From DASZWJ01 sp963813895 (GTDB lineage Bacteria; Pseudomonadota; Gammaproteobacteria; JAURND01), in assembly GCA_963813895.1 (NCBI GenBank), contig CAWFAS010000002.1, forward strand, positions 124,001 to 188,000: DNA of 64,000 bases, given 5' to 3'. Position numbers and translations under genes: made by a program. This document shows positions 17,328 to 24,155 of this stretch, piece by piece; position 1 is the first letter of the stretch, and each line of letters begins with the position of its first letter. The notes below the pieces were generated by a model, which saw only the letters and a list, made by a program, of their open reading frames with translations, was not told the DNA's origin and searched no databases.

Positions 17328-18482
17328 TTAAAATGCATTTAGCCCAGTAATATATTTACCCACAATCAAATGATGAATATTATCTGTTCCTTCATAGGTA
17401 AAGACTGACTCCAGGTTTACCATATGTCGTATCACGGGATATTCCAAACTAATACCATTTGCTCCCAATAGATTGCGGGCCTTGCGCGCAATCTGTAGTG
17501 CCGCCTGACAGGCATTCATTTTAGCTAATGAAACTAAGGCCGAGGTAATTTTGCCTTCTTCCTTTAAACGCCCCATACGCAAATTTAAACATTGCATTTT
17601 TAGAATTTCAGAATACATATCCGCCAAATCTTTTTGTACCAACTGAAAAGAAGCTACAGGTTTGTCAAATTGTCGACGCTCTTTAGTATAAGCAACCGCA
17701 GTATCAAAGCATGACATGGCGGCACCCATAACTCCCCAAGCAATTCCGTAACGCGCCTGGGTCAGACAGCTCAATGCTGCACCCAAACCTCGATCGCTGC
17801 CAGGCAACAGATTGGCATCAGAAACAAAGCAGTCTTCCATCACTAGCTCACCGGTTACAGAAGCTCTTAGCGAAAGTTTTTTCTTTATTTCTATACGCTG
17901 AAAACCCTGGGTTTCTTTTTCTATGATAAATCCACGAATGCCATCTTCAGTCTTAGCCCAAACAATAGCAATGTCGGCAATCGGTGCATTAGTAATCCAC
18001 ATTTTGTTGCCATTAATAATCCAACCGCCAGGTACTTTTTTGGCTCGTGTCTTCATACTCGATGGATCAGAACCTGCATCAGGCTCTGTTAGACCGAAGC
18101 AACCGATGATCTCACCGCGTGCCATAGCAGGCAAAAAACGCTGTCTTTGCTCTTCAGAACCAAACTGGAAGATAGGATACATGCACAAGGAACTTTGCAC
18201 GGAAACAAAGCTGCGCAAACCGCTATCTCCGCGTTCTAACTCTTGGCAAACCAAGCCATAGCTCACTGCGCCAGCAGCACTGCCACCATATTCTACCGGC
18301 AGACTCATTCCGAATAAGCCCAAATCAGCCATTTTTGGAATCAGTTCAGGGGGGAAAGAAGCGGACTCGAAAGCATCTGGCAATAAATCAAGGACTTCAG
18401 CTTCAATGAACGCGCGCACAGAATCTCGTACTAGTTTTTCTTCTGTGGTAAATAAGTCATCTAAAAGTAACATGTCGTCCAA
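17328..18482 (-). CDS. gcdH: Glutaryl-CoA dehydrogenase-like acyl-CoA dehydrogenase
   Basis: An FAD enzyme that oxidises and decarboxylates glutaryl-CoA to crotonyl-CoA (lysine/tryptophan degradation). The 384 residues include CFGLTEPDAGSDPSSMKTRA, GNKMWITNAPIADIAIVWAK, ARYGIAWGVMGAAM, YTKERRQF and LLGANGISLEYPVIRHM. The ending VFTYEGTDNIHHLIVGKYITG holds the catalytic base Glu, as in GCDH. I take the TTG at 18482, which has a GGAG seven bases upstream; the next in-frame ATG is three codons on. It begins 15 bp after the HlyD-like gene stop on the same strand, so it may be co-transcribed with the peptide export system. I see no functional link. Confidence 0.88.
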   Translation of the reverse strand: MDDMLLLDDLFTTEEKLVRDSVRAFIEAEVLDLLPDAFESASFPPELIPKMADLGLFGMSLPVEYGGSAAGAVSYGLVCQELERGDSGLRSFVSVQSSLCMYPIFQFGSEEQRQRFLPAMARGEIIGCFGLTEPDAGSDPSSMKTRAKKVPGGWIINGNKMWITNAPIADIAIVWAKTEDGIRGFIIEKETQGFQRIEIKKKLSLRASVTGELVMEDCFVSDANLLPGSDRGLGAALSCLTQARYGIAWGVMGAAMSCFDTAVAYTKERRQFDKPVASFQLVQKDLADMYSEILKMQCLNLRMGRLKEEGKITSALVSLAKMNACQAALQIARKARNLLGANGISLEYPVIRHMVNLESVFTYEGTDNIHHLIVGKYITGLNAF

Positions 18483-18497
18483 AGTAAAGCTCCATCG

Positions 18498-19763
18498 TTA
18501 TTCAATCCCCGTTAATTTCTTAAATGCTGGGATTACCAGAGTAATTGGTTTTTGTGTGCGTACTGTCACCATAGCATTAATTAGCGTACCAGTGGTAATA
18601 AATTGCCGCGGACCCTTTGATGACGACCATTTTAACCCACTGTATGTATTAGGATCACTTTCCAGGCGGACCCTAAGCTCAATCGGAACCTCATCGCGGG
18701 TGAACTGCTTAACCAAATCCTGATTCTGTAAAACTGCCTGAATAGCTTCAGGAGTGGAGGGAAAGGTAGCTACGCTAATGACACGCCCATAAATACTACC
18801 AAATTCTGCTTTTTCCACGGAGGTGGGCGTTATTAATGCCTGCATACCTGATTTAACCTGTTTACCTACATGGGGCGGCAAATAGATCAATGCATCCAGA
18901 CCTTTTCCCTGACTGGCTATACTAATCAGAGGAGCCCCCGTATTCACTATACCTCCCACAGTCGCCTGGGTGTTGGTTACAGTACCATCCACTGGGCTTT
19001 GTACATTTGTGGACATTTTCATACGAATCAGCAAATTCTGTAATTGAGTGTCTTCATCAGTAATTTTGAGCTGTAAGTCGCGCAAACGTTCACGCCACTG
19101 GTCAACAAAGCTATTTTGGGTAATCGCTAACTGCACCAATTGGTTCTGATAGTTCTCAGCTTCACTTCTGACGTTATAATAATCCTGAAAGGTCTGGTCA
19201 ACGCTTTGGCGTATTTCAATCCCTCTTTTAAAAGCAGCTTGTTTAACAGCCAGCAAATCTTGCAGATTTTTGAGTTTTTGCTCGCTGTTCGCAAGCGAAC
19301 TTTGCAATGACTGTTGCTGATCTTGAGTTTGTTGTTTACGGGTGTTTATTTCAACTTTAGAAGTAGCGGTTAGCTGATTGTATTGTGCTTGCAGCTCGTT
19401 AAGGTAATTACGATCAACTTCTATCTGATCTGAAAGATCAGGTCGGGATAAGGTAGCTACTACCTGTCCTTTCGCCACATGCTGACCCACCTTCACCAGT
19501 ATGGAATTAACATGGCTGGGACCATCTGAGGCCACTGCATTGTAGATATCCCCCCCTCCGGCCAGCAAAATACCAGGACCTTCAGCCCGGGTTGACACAC
19601 TACCAAAAAAAGACCAAAAGATAATGGCTAATAATAGCGCATAAACGGTTCCAGCAATAAACCAAGCTCTGGGAGTGACTACCTGGAGTAATTGATCCAG
19701 CTGCTCTGGGGAGGCCATTTGCTTCAAGGCGGCTTCACGAAATGGCGTATTATTAATGGTCAT
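18498..19763 (-). CDS. NHLM-type peptide secretion adaptor (HlyD/membrane-fusion family)
   Basis: The periplasmic adaptor of a bacteriocin-type exporter, 421 residues from the ATG at 19763, which has GGGAAG upstream; a longer frame from 19790 lacks this. The N-terminus FREAALKQMASPEQLDQLLQ precedes one membrane segment (FIAGTVYALLLAIIFWSFFG). This is the pattern of the NHLM bacteriocin secretion protein family (TIGR03794 type, from memory). Then come a biotinyl-lipoyl half-motif (GQHVAKGQVVATLSRPDL), a long coiled coil (~100-240), and the second half (VQSPVDGTVTNTQATVGGIV). It belongs with the two ABC transporters at 22.0-26.5 kb and lies downstream of six small peptide genes. Confidence 0.9.
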   Translation of the reverse strand: MTINNTPFREAALKQMASPEQLDQLLQVVTPRAWFIAGTVYALLLAIIFWSFFGSVSTRAEGPGILLAGGGDIYNAVASDGPSHVNSILVKVGQHVAKGQVVATLSRPDLSDQIEVDRNYLNELQAQYNQLTATSKVEINTRKQQTQDQQQSLQSSLANSEQKLKNLQDLLAVKQAAFKRGIEIRQSVDQTFQDYYNVRSEAENYQNQLVQLAITQNSFVDQWRERLRDLQLKITDEDTQLQNLLIRMKMSTNVQSPVDGTVTNTQATVGGIVNTGAPLISIASQGKGLDALIYLPPHVGKQVKSGMQALITPTSVEKAEFGSIYGRVISVATFPSTPEAIQAVLQNQDLVKQFTRDEVPIELRVRLESDPNTYSGLKWSSSKGPRQFITTGTLINAMVTVRTQKPITLVIPAFKKLTGIE

Positions 19764-19878
19764 CAGATTTCCCTTCCCTGTGAAATACAATATGATTGAA
19801 GGGATTATAACAAATCAGAACTTATTTAGAAATTAAAGTAGGTGAATATAAAAATAATAAAGCCACGACATCAGTTAC

Positions 19879-19963
19879 GAAGCTGTCATCCTGAACGCAG
19901 TGAAGGATCTCCATCTGGTGGCACCTCATGGAGATCCTTCACTGCGTTCAGGATGACAGCTTC
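19879..19963. repeat. Perfect 36-bp inverted repeat (long hairpin)
   Basis: Arms 19879-19914 and 19928-19963 are perfect complements around a 13-base loop. The core is TCATCCTGAACGCAGTGAAGG. A partial copy of this core is at about 3521-3550 (ATGAACGCAGTGAAGGATGG), so this is a dispersed repeat. It lies between the last small peptide gene and the adaptor gene and could reduce read-through into the adaptor. No T-tract follows on the minus strand. Confidence 0.85.
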
Positions 19964-20011
19964 GCCGCTTCTTTAGGGCTTGTTACAAAAGCCTTATCAG
20001 GACCTCCTGCA

Positions 20012-20230
20012 TTAGGCTACAAGTGTAATACTTCTGCTGTAGTTTACCTGGAAGCCTGATTCATAATAATTATTTCCAATCTTAATAGGCCCTTTTACAT
20101 TTATTGGGCCGACATTGACTCCAAAAGTCACACTTGTCCCCGTATGTGTCAGTGTGGGGGTTATAATTGAGCCAGCACCTACTACGTTTGTTAATGCGAT
20201 ATCTGCTACAAATTCGCTGCGATTATTCAT
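20012..20230 (-). CDS. Small secreted-peptide candidate F (GA-type leader)
   Basis: 72 residues from the ATG at 20230, which has AAGGAG eight bases upstream. A longer frame from 20284 lacks a ribosome site. The leader MNNRSEFVADIALTNVVGA ends in a GA pair that could replace the usual double glycine before a C39 peptidase cut. The remainder (GSIITPTLTHTGTSVTFGVN...) is Gly/Thr/Val-rich with beta-strand character. It lacks the VQNGVASTGG core of peptides A-D. It is grouped with them by position, strand, size and leader-like N-terminus only. I recognise no family. Confidence 0.6.
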   Translation of the reverse strand: MNNRSEFVADIALTNVVGAGSIITPTLTHTGTSVTFGVNVGPINVKGPIKIGNNYYESGFQVNYSRSITLVA

Positions 20231-20332
20231 GATATCTCTCCTTGTCAAATGTTTTAAATCATTTAATGATTTCATTAAAATCACAAACCGAATTGTAGCT
20301 TGGCTGCAATTCCGGTTTTCTTATTCATTAAT

Positions 20333-20515
20333 CTACCCTTGTATAATCACGGAGTGTTTAATTTCTTGTCCCACTATGCCTAATACGCCCACATAGTGAA
20401 TAGTATGTCCTTGATTATCACCTTCCCTAAAGTCAAATAACTTATTTAAAACCCAAGTGTCTTTCCTTCCTGCATTTACATTCATGATCATTGATTCTTG
20501 CAAATAGATAACCAT
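20333..20515 (-). CDS. Small peptide E, divergent member of the peptide cluster
   Basis: 60 residues. The ATG at 20515 has AGGAG at eight bases. Its N-terminus MVIYLQESMIMNVNAGR aligns in place with the leaders of peptides B-D (EVVAGG), but the second glycine is Arg, so it may not be cut or may be cut poorly. The remainder (KDTWVLNKLFDFREGDNQGH...) has no recognised family and lacks the conserved core. It has its own promoter-like sequence and follows a terminator, so it can be expressed apart from A-D. It could be an immunity or regulatory peptide instead of cargo, which is inference. Confidence 0.55.
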   Translation of the reverse strand: MVIYLQESMIMNVNAGRKDTWVLNKLFDFREGDNQGHTIHYVGVLGIVGQEIKHSVIIQG

Positions 20516-20552
20516 AAATTATCTCCTGAAAATTTTTGTGACCTTATTTCTA

Positions 20553-20580
20553 TTTATAGCTGAAACTTACCAAACTTCAA
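20553..20580 (-). promoter_or_regulatory. Predicted sigma-70 promoter for peptides E and F
   Basis: On the minus strand, TTGAAG (20575-20580) and TATAAA (20553-20558) are 16 bp apart and ~40-65 bp before the peptide E start. They lie just after the terminator that ends the A-D unit. Confidence 0.45.
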
Positions 20581-20622
20581 GAACATATATGATTTTTTTT
20601 ATTAATTATCCACAAACTTCGC

Positions 20623-20658
20623 AAAAAAACCACGACATGCTTTAATATGTCGTGGTTT
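20623..20658 (-). terminator. Rho-independent terminator after peptide D
   Basis: A perfect 12-bp stem (20627-20638 with 20647-20658, core CCACGACAT) has an 8-base loop. On the minus strand it runs into a T-tract of seven (plus-strand A-run 20623-20629). It lies 24 bp past the peptide D stop and should end the transcript of the four related peptides. Confidence 0.85.
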
Positions 20659-20681
20659 TACTTTCCTAACTCAACTGCTTT

Positions 20682-20864
20682 TTATCTAATAGAACCATGA
20701 ATTGAAACGCTGCCACCTGTACTTGCAACGCCATTCTGCACTAGCTGAGTCTCGTACTCATCCTTCTGCTTGCCATAAGCATATCCTGTTGTAACAATCT
20801 TAGTTGAATCCTTATTTTTACCACCAGCTACAACTTCCAAAGCTTCATCGTTTAATATAATCAT
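20682..20864 (-). CDS. Double-glycine-leader peptide D (VQNGVASTGG family)
   Basis: 60 residues from the ATG at 20864, with GGAG six bases upstream; the longer frame from 20876 lacks such a site. The leader MIILNDEALEVVAGG fits the consensus recognised by C39-peptidase transporters, with cutting expected after GG (residue 15). The predicted mature peptide is 45 residues: KNKDSTKIVTTGYAYGKQ, an acidic/polar spacer, then QLVQNGVASTGGSVS and a short tail HGSIR. It has no cysteine. Its core is almost identical to peptides B and C. The family is not one I recognise. A strong terminator follows. Confidence 0.8.
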   Translation of the reverse strand: MIILNDEALEVVAGGKNKDSTKIVTTGYAYGKQKDEYETQLVQNGVASTGGSVSIHGSIR

Positions 20865-20938
20865 GATATTCTCCAAAATATTAAAATTTCAATTTAAATA
20901 TATTTCTCCACTAAAAATCTGCACTGATGCTCAGTCGC

Positions 20939-21154
20939 TTAAACCAGTGGGATAATATTTCTTGGCTGTTTAATCTCACCACTTATCGATACACTACCGC
21001 CCGTGCTAGCTACACCATTTTGCACAACTTGCACATCTCCTTCTTCATACTGTTTACCTTTAGCATAACCTTTAGTTGTAATCTTAGTTGAACTAGAGGA
21101 ATGTCCACCACCAGCTACTGTTTTCAGTTCTACATCACATATATAAGTCATCAT
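20939..21154 (-). CDS. Double-glycine-leader peptide C (VQNGVASTGG family)
   Basis: 71 residues, ATG at 21154 with GGAGA seven bases upstream. The leader is MMTYICDVELKTVAGG, to be cut after residue 16. The predicted mature part has GHSSSSTKITTKGYAKGKQ, an acidic linker, VQVVQNGVASTGGSVSISG, and a longer basic/hydrophobic tail ending in IIPLV. It shares the GYAxGKQ and VQNGVASTGGSV blocks with B and D. The similarity covers leader and core, which points to tandem duplication followed by divergence of the linker and tail. It would be exported by the neighbouring C39-ABC transporter. Confidence 0.82.
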   Translation of the reverse strand: MMTYICDVELKTVAGGGHSSSSTKITTKGYAKGKQYEEGDVQVVQNGVASTGGSVSISGEIKQPRNIIPLV

Positions 21155-21220
21155 AATATTTCTCCACTAAAATTTTTATCAAACACTCAGTCCCTTATCG
21201 TCAATCTCCTATGAAACAAT

Positions 21221-21406
21221 CTATTTAATGTTAGCGCTTAAACACACACTTCCACCGGTACTAGCAACGGCATTTTGTACAATTTGCTCATCACACATAC
21301 TTTTTTGTTTACCTATAGCATAACCTTTGGTTATTAGCTTAGTTGTATTAGAATGCCCACCACCAGCCACAACCTCCATTTCTACGTCGCACATATAAGT
21401 ATTCAT
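21221..21406 (-). CDS. Double-glycine-leader peptide B (VQNGVASTGG family)
   Basis: 61 residues from the ATG at 21406, with GGAGA seven bases upstream; a longer frame from 21454 runs back into peptide A and lacks a ribosome site. The leader MNTYMCDVEMEVVAGG matches peptide C closely. The predicted mature part is GHSNTTKLITKGYAIGKQ, a spacer with one Cys (SMCDEQ), IVQNAVASTGGSVCLS with a second Cys, and a tail ending ANIK. The two cysteines in the mature part could form a disulfide, not possible in C and D. Core Gly is Ala here (QNAVAS). Confidence 0.82.
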   Translation of the reverse strand: MNTYMCDVEMEVVAGGGHSNTTKLITKGYAIGKQKSMCDEQIVQNAVASTGGSVCLSANIK

Positions 21407-21443
21407 TACAATTCTCCAAAATAAATTTACTATAAAGCTAACA

Positions 21444-21683
21444 TTACAAAACAAAAGTAGTGTTATGAATGTTGTTGTAAGTAACGGGTTTAGTGTATAC
21501 GTTTACATTTTGCACCACAGTTCCACCATTTGAGGCAACACCGTTCTGTATTATCTGAATATTATGGCTTCCACTTTGTGCCCCAGAACTAGATCCCTTG
21601 GTAGTTGCAGGTAACTTAAATAAAAAACCACCACTTAGATTAGTTAATTCTTTATCTGATAAATATTGAACTTGTGTATTCAT
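21444..21683 (-). CDS. Double-glycine-leader peptide A (VQNGVASNGG variant)
   Basis: 79 residues, ATG at 21683 with AAGGAG seven bases upstream. The leader MNTQVQYLSDKELTNLSGG is the most classical double-glycine leader of the set (L-S-x-x-E-L-x-x-L-S-G-G). The predicted mature part begins FLFKLPATTKGSSSGAQSG, then IQIIQNGVASNGGTVVQN, then a tail of ~20 residues rich in Asn, Tyr and Thr. The core is clearly homologous to B-D, the flanks are not. It is first of the four in the direction of transcription, next to a promoter-like sequence in the 315-bp spacer upstream. Confidence 0.8.
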   Translation of the reverse strand: MNTQVQYLSDKELTNLSGGFLFKLPATTKGSSSGAQSGSHNIQIIQNGVASNGGTVVQNVNVYTKPVTYNNIHNTTFVL

Positions 21684-21775
21684 GAGAATGCTCCTTTATG
21701 CATGAACTTATTTCTATCTCGATTATCCTTATGTTCAACACTTAGATAACCAGCCGAAATCTTTGTATAAGTTAA

Positions 21776-21803
21776 CTTATAGCTCATATTGCCATTGTTG
21801 CAA
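21776..21803 (-). promoter_or_regulatory. Possible promoter for the peptide A-D unit
   Basis: In the 315-bp gene-free spacer 21684-21998, the minus strand has TTGCAA (21798-21803) and TATAAG (21776-21781) with 16 bp between, about 95-120 bp before peptide A. A second palindromic-looking stretch, GTTAACTTATA, overlaps it. The rest of the spacer is AT-rich and shows no reading frame I can support. Confidence 0.35.
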
Positions 21804-21998
21804 ATTTTTTTATTAACAAGAGATAAAAACGCTGCTTAGAATAAAATCATTGATAAAGGATTCACAACGGGCATTTTGCAGACAAAGTTCACCTGGCTGA
21901 GAGGAACACAGAATGTTCATTGAATTAAGGAGATGAGGAAAGGTTAAATTGTTACAAACAAAATATCATCGTATTGAGCACTGAGCAAAAGTTAAGGT

Positions 21999-24155
21999 TT
22001 AAGATATTATCTGACGTTGCGCCAGAGTAGCGAATAAACCTGGTTGCTGCATTAGGTCTTCATAGGTGCCATTTTGAACTATTTTCCCGCTCTGAATTAC
22101 ATATATCCGATCAGCATTTACCAGTGTGCTTAACCTGTGAGCTGCAACCACACGGGTTATTTTTAGCCCCTCCAAATTGCGCATAACTTCTGCTTGTGTG
22201 GGATTATCCAAAGCTGAAGTCGCTTCATCGAGAAATAATATCTGCGGTTTACGAGCCAACGCCCGGGCTATCATCAAACGCTGCCTTTGACCTACAGAAA
22301 GGGTTTTGCCAGCTTCACTAATGAGGGTATGCATCCCCATAGACATGGCTTCAATATCCTGAGCTAATCCTACCTGCTGCGCAGCCTCCCATGCAGCTTC
22401 CAGCGTCAGTGGACGACTCCCTGCAATATTTTCAAAAATAGTTCCAGCAAATAGCATACCATTTTGCAGTACTACGCCAATTTGTTCACGCAGTAAACGT
22501 ATATTTAATTTGGCGAGATCCTGATCATCATAAACTACGCTACCAATAATAGGTTTTTCAAAACCTAACAATAACCGGAATAAAGTTGATTTGCCACTTC
22601 CTGTTGGCCCAACTAATGCCACCATTTCCCCTGGATGAATCGTTAATGAAATATCTTCGAGCACTAATGGCGCATCGACATAGTAACGAAAATTTATAGA
22701 ATTTAAACCAATTTTTCCAGAAATCTCTCCGGGATCTATGCCTGCACTCTCACTTTCTGGCAATGTAGTTAAAATTGGTTTAATACGTTCGTACAATGGA
22801 ATTAAATTAATCCAGGTCATAAAGATACTCGCAAAGCCCACCGTAGCAGCAAAAAACTGGCCAAATGCTGCATTAAATGCAATAAAAGATCCAAATGTAA
22901 TTTTTACATAACCTGCTCCCACTAGACCATATACAACCAATAACCCAATTATACTGAGTAGACCGGCGACAATATTAAATTGAATTTCCAGCAAGGATGA
23001 CTTGAAAAACAAGCGGTTTTTATCGCTAAATTTTTCTGCCCATAAAGCAAAACTACGTCCTTCAGTGTGACTAACACGTAATTTACTAATGCTGGTTAAA
23101 AACTGTAAAGTGAGATTAGCTAATCGGCCTTGCAATTGAGCTATCGGCCGTTGATATTTTAATTGCATGCGCGCATTTAAAAACATCAACGACAAAAATA
23201 CTAATAGAATTACTACAGCGACGCCAGCCAACAGCGGCGAATAATAAAACATCAGGCCCAGGGTAAGCAGGGAAAAAATTGCACTTAAAAAAGTCTGTAG
23301 CGTAGAATCCGTTAATTCTTGCTGAATAGTATCTATTCCTGAGGCCCTAAGTGCCAAATCTCCTGGAGTATATAAACGAAAAAATGTGACGGGCAACCGC
23401 ACTAAACGGGCCCATATAGCCGCTTGCGTCGAAGCATTGACCTTATACCGCAATCGTATCAATGACAGTATCTTGGCCGCATTAAATGCCGTCATGCCAA
23501 AGGTAATGGCTAACAAACCAATAATCCATTGCTGTAATAAACTGACATCCGCCAAGGGCACTGCTGTATTTAATAAAATACCGGTAGCTACGGGAATCAG
23601 TAGTCCCAGTAAGCCAATTCCTGTCTGCAATAATAGCAAGCGCAAGACTTCCCGCCACTGTCCTTTAAGGGTAAATAATAACAATCCTTTGAGATTCAAT
23701 TCCGTATCTGGTAAACAACGATAAAAACTATAGGCATAAAAATCTAAGGTTTGAGCCAACTCCGGCTCAAATGGACGTGAATAACCACTAATCGGCTCAA
23801 TCACTTGATATTTACCGGAACGATTCATGACCAGAGCAAAAGGATTGTGGCTCTCTTGACTAAATACTAACAGCGGACCATTATCATTCTCCCACCATTT
23901 ACCTTTAAGTAGCACACGGCGCACTTGAAATTGTGACGCATGAGCTATTGCCATCACCACATTATGTACCGTGCTATGTAATGGGATATTAATTGGATTA
24001 ATCACACTGACGCCCATTGCATCACCCATCAACTTGCAGGCTAGCCATAACGCATCTTTTCGTTCCCCTATAGGCTTGCTATAACTTGCATTAAATATTG
24101 ATGCTAATTGATCTATCGCACCAGCAACTATTTCGTCATCATGCATATTGGGCAT
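21999..24155 (-). CDS. NHLM-type peptide ABC transporter, permease/ATP-binding protein (no peptidase)
   Basis: About 718 residues from the ATG at 24155, which has GAGG six bases upstream. Longer frames back to 24278 lie inside the upstream transporter gene. The ~190-residue N-terminal soluble region lacks the C39 peptidase Cys/His. It is followed by six membrane segments (from GIGLLGLLIPVATGILL) and an ABC ATPase: Walker A GPTGSGKST (~515), signature LSVGQRQRL (Val replaces the second Gly), Walker B ILFLDEATSALD. This matches the second ABC protein of NHLM systems (TIGR03797 type, from memory). It overlaps the C39-ABC gene by ~17 bp, so the two are coupled and may form a heterodimer. Confidence 0.88.
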   Translation of the reverse strand: MPNMHDDEIVAGAIDQLASIFNASYSKPIGERKDALWLACKLMGDAMGVSVINPINIPLHSTVHNVVMAIAHASQFQVRRVLLKGKWWENDNGPLLVFSQESHNPFALVMNRSGKYQVIEPISGYSRPFEPELAQTLDFYAYSFYRCLPDTELNLKGLLLFTLKGQWREVLRLLLLQTGIGLLGLLIPVATGILLNTAVPLADVSLLQQWIIGLLAITFGMTAFNAAKILSLIRLRYKVNASTQAAIWARLVRLPVTFFRLYTPGDLALRASGIDTIQQELTDSTLQTFLSAIFSLLTLGLMFYYSPLLAGVAVVILLVFLSLMFLNARMQLKYQRPIAQLQGRLANLTLQFLTSISKLRVSHTEGRSFALWAEKFSDKNRLFFKSSLLEIQFNIVAGLLSIIGLLVVYGLVGAGYVKITFGSFIAFNAAFGQFFAATVGFASIFMTWINLIPLYERIKPILTTLPESESAGIDPGEISGKIGLNSINFRYYVDAPLVLEDISLTIHPGEMVALVGPTGSGKSTLFRLLLGFEKPIIGSVVYDDQDLAKLNIRLLREQIGVVLQNGMLFAGTIFENIAGSRPLTLEAAWEAAQQVGLAQDIEAMSMGMHTLISEAGKTLSVGQRQRLMIARALARKPQILFLDEATSALDNPTQAEVMRNLEGLKITRVVAAHRLSTLVNADRIYVIQSGKIVQNGTYEDLMQQPGLFATLAQRQIIS

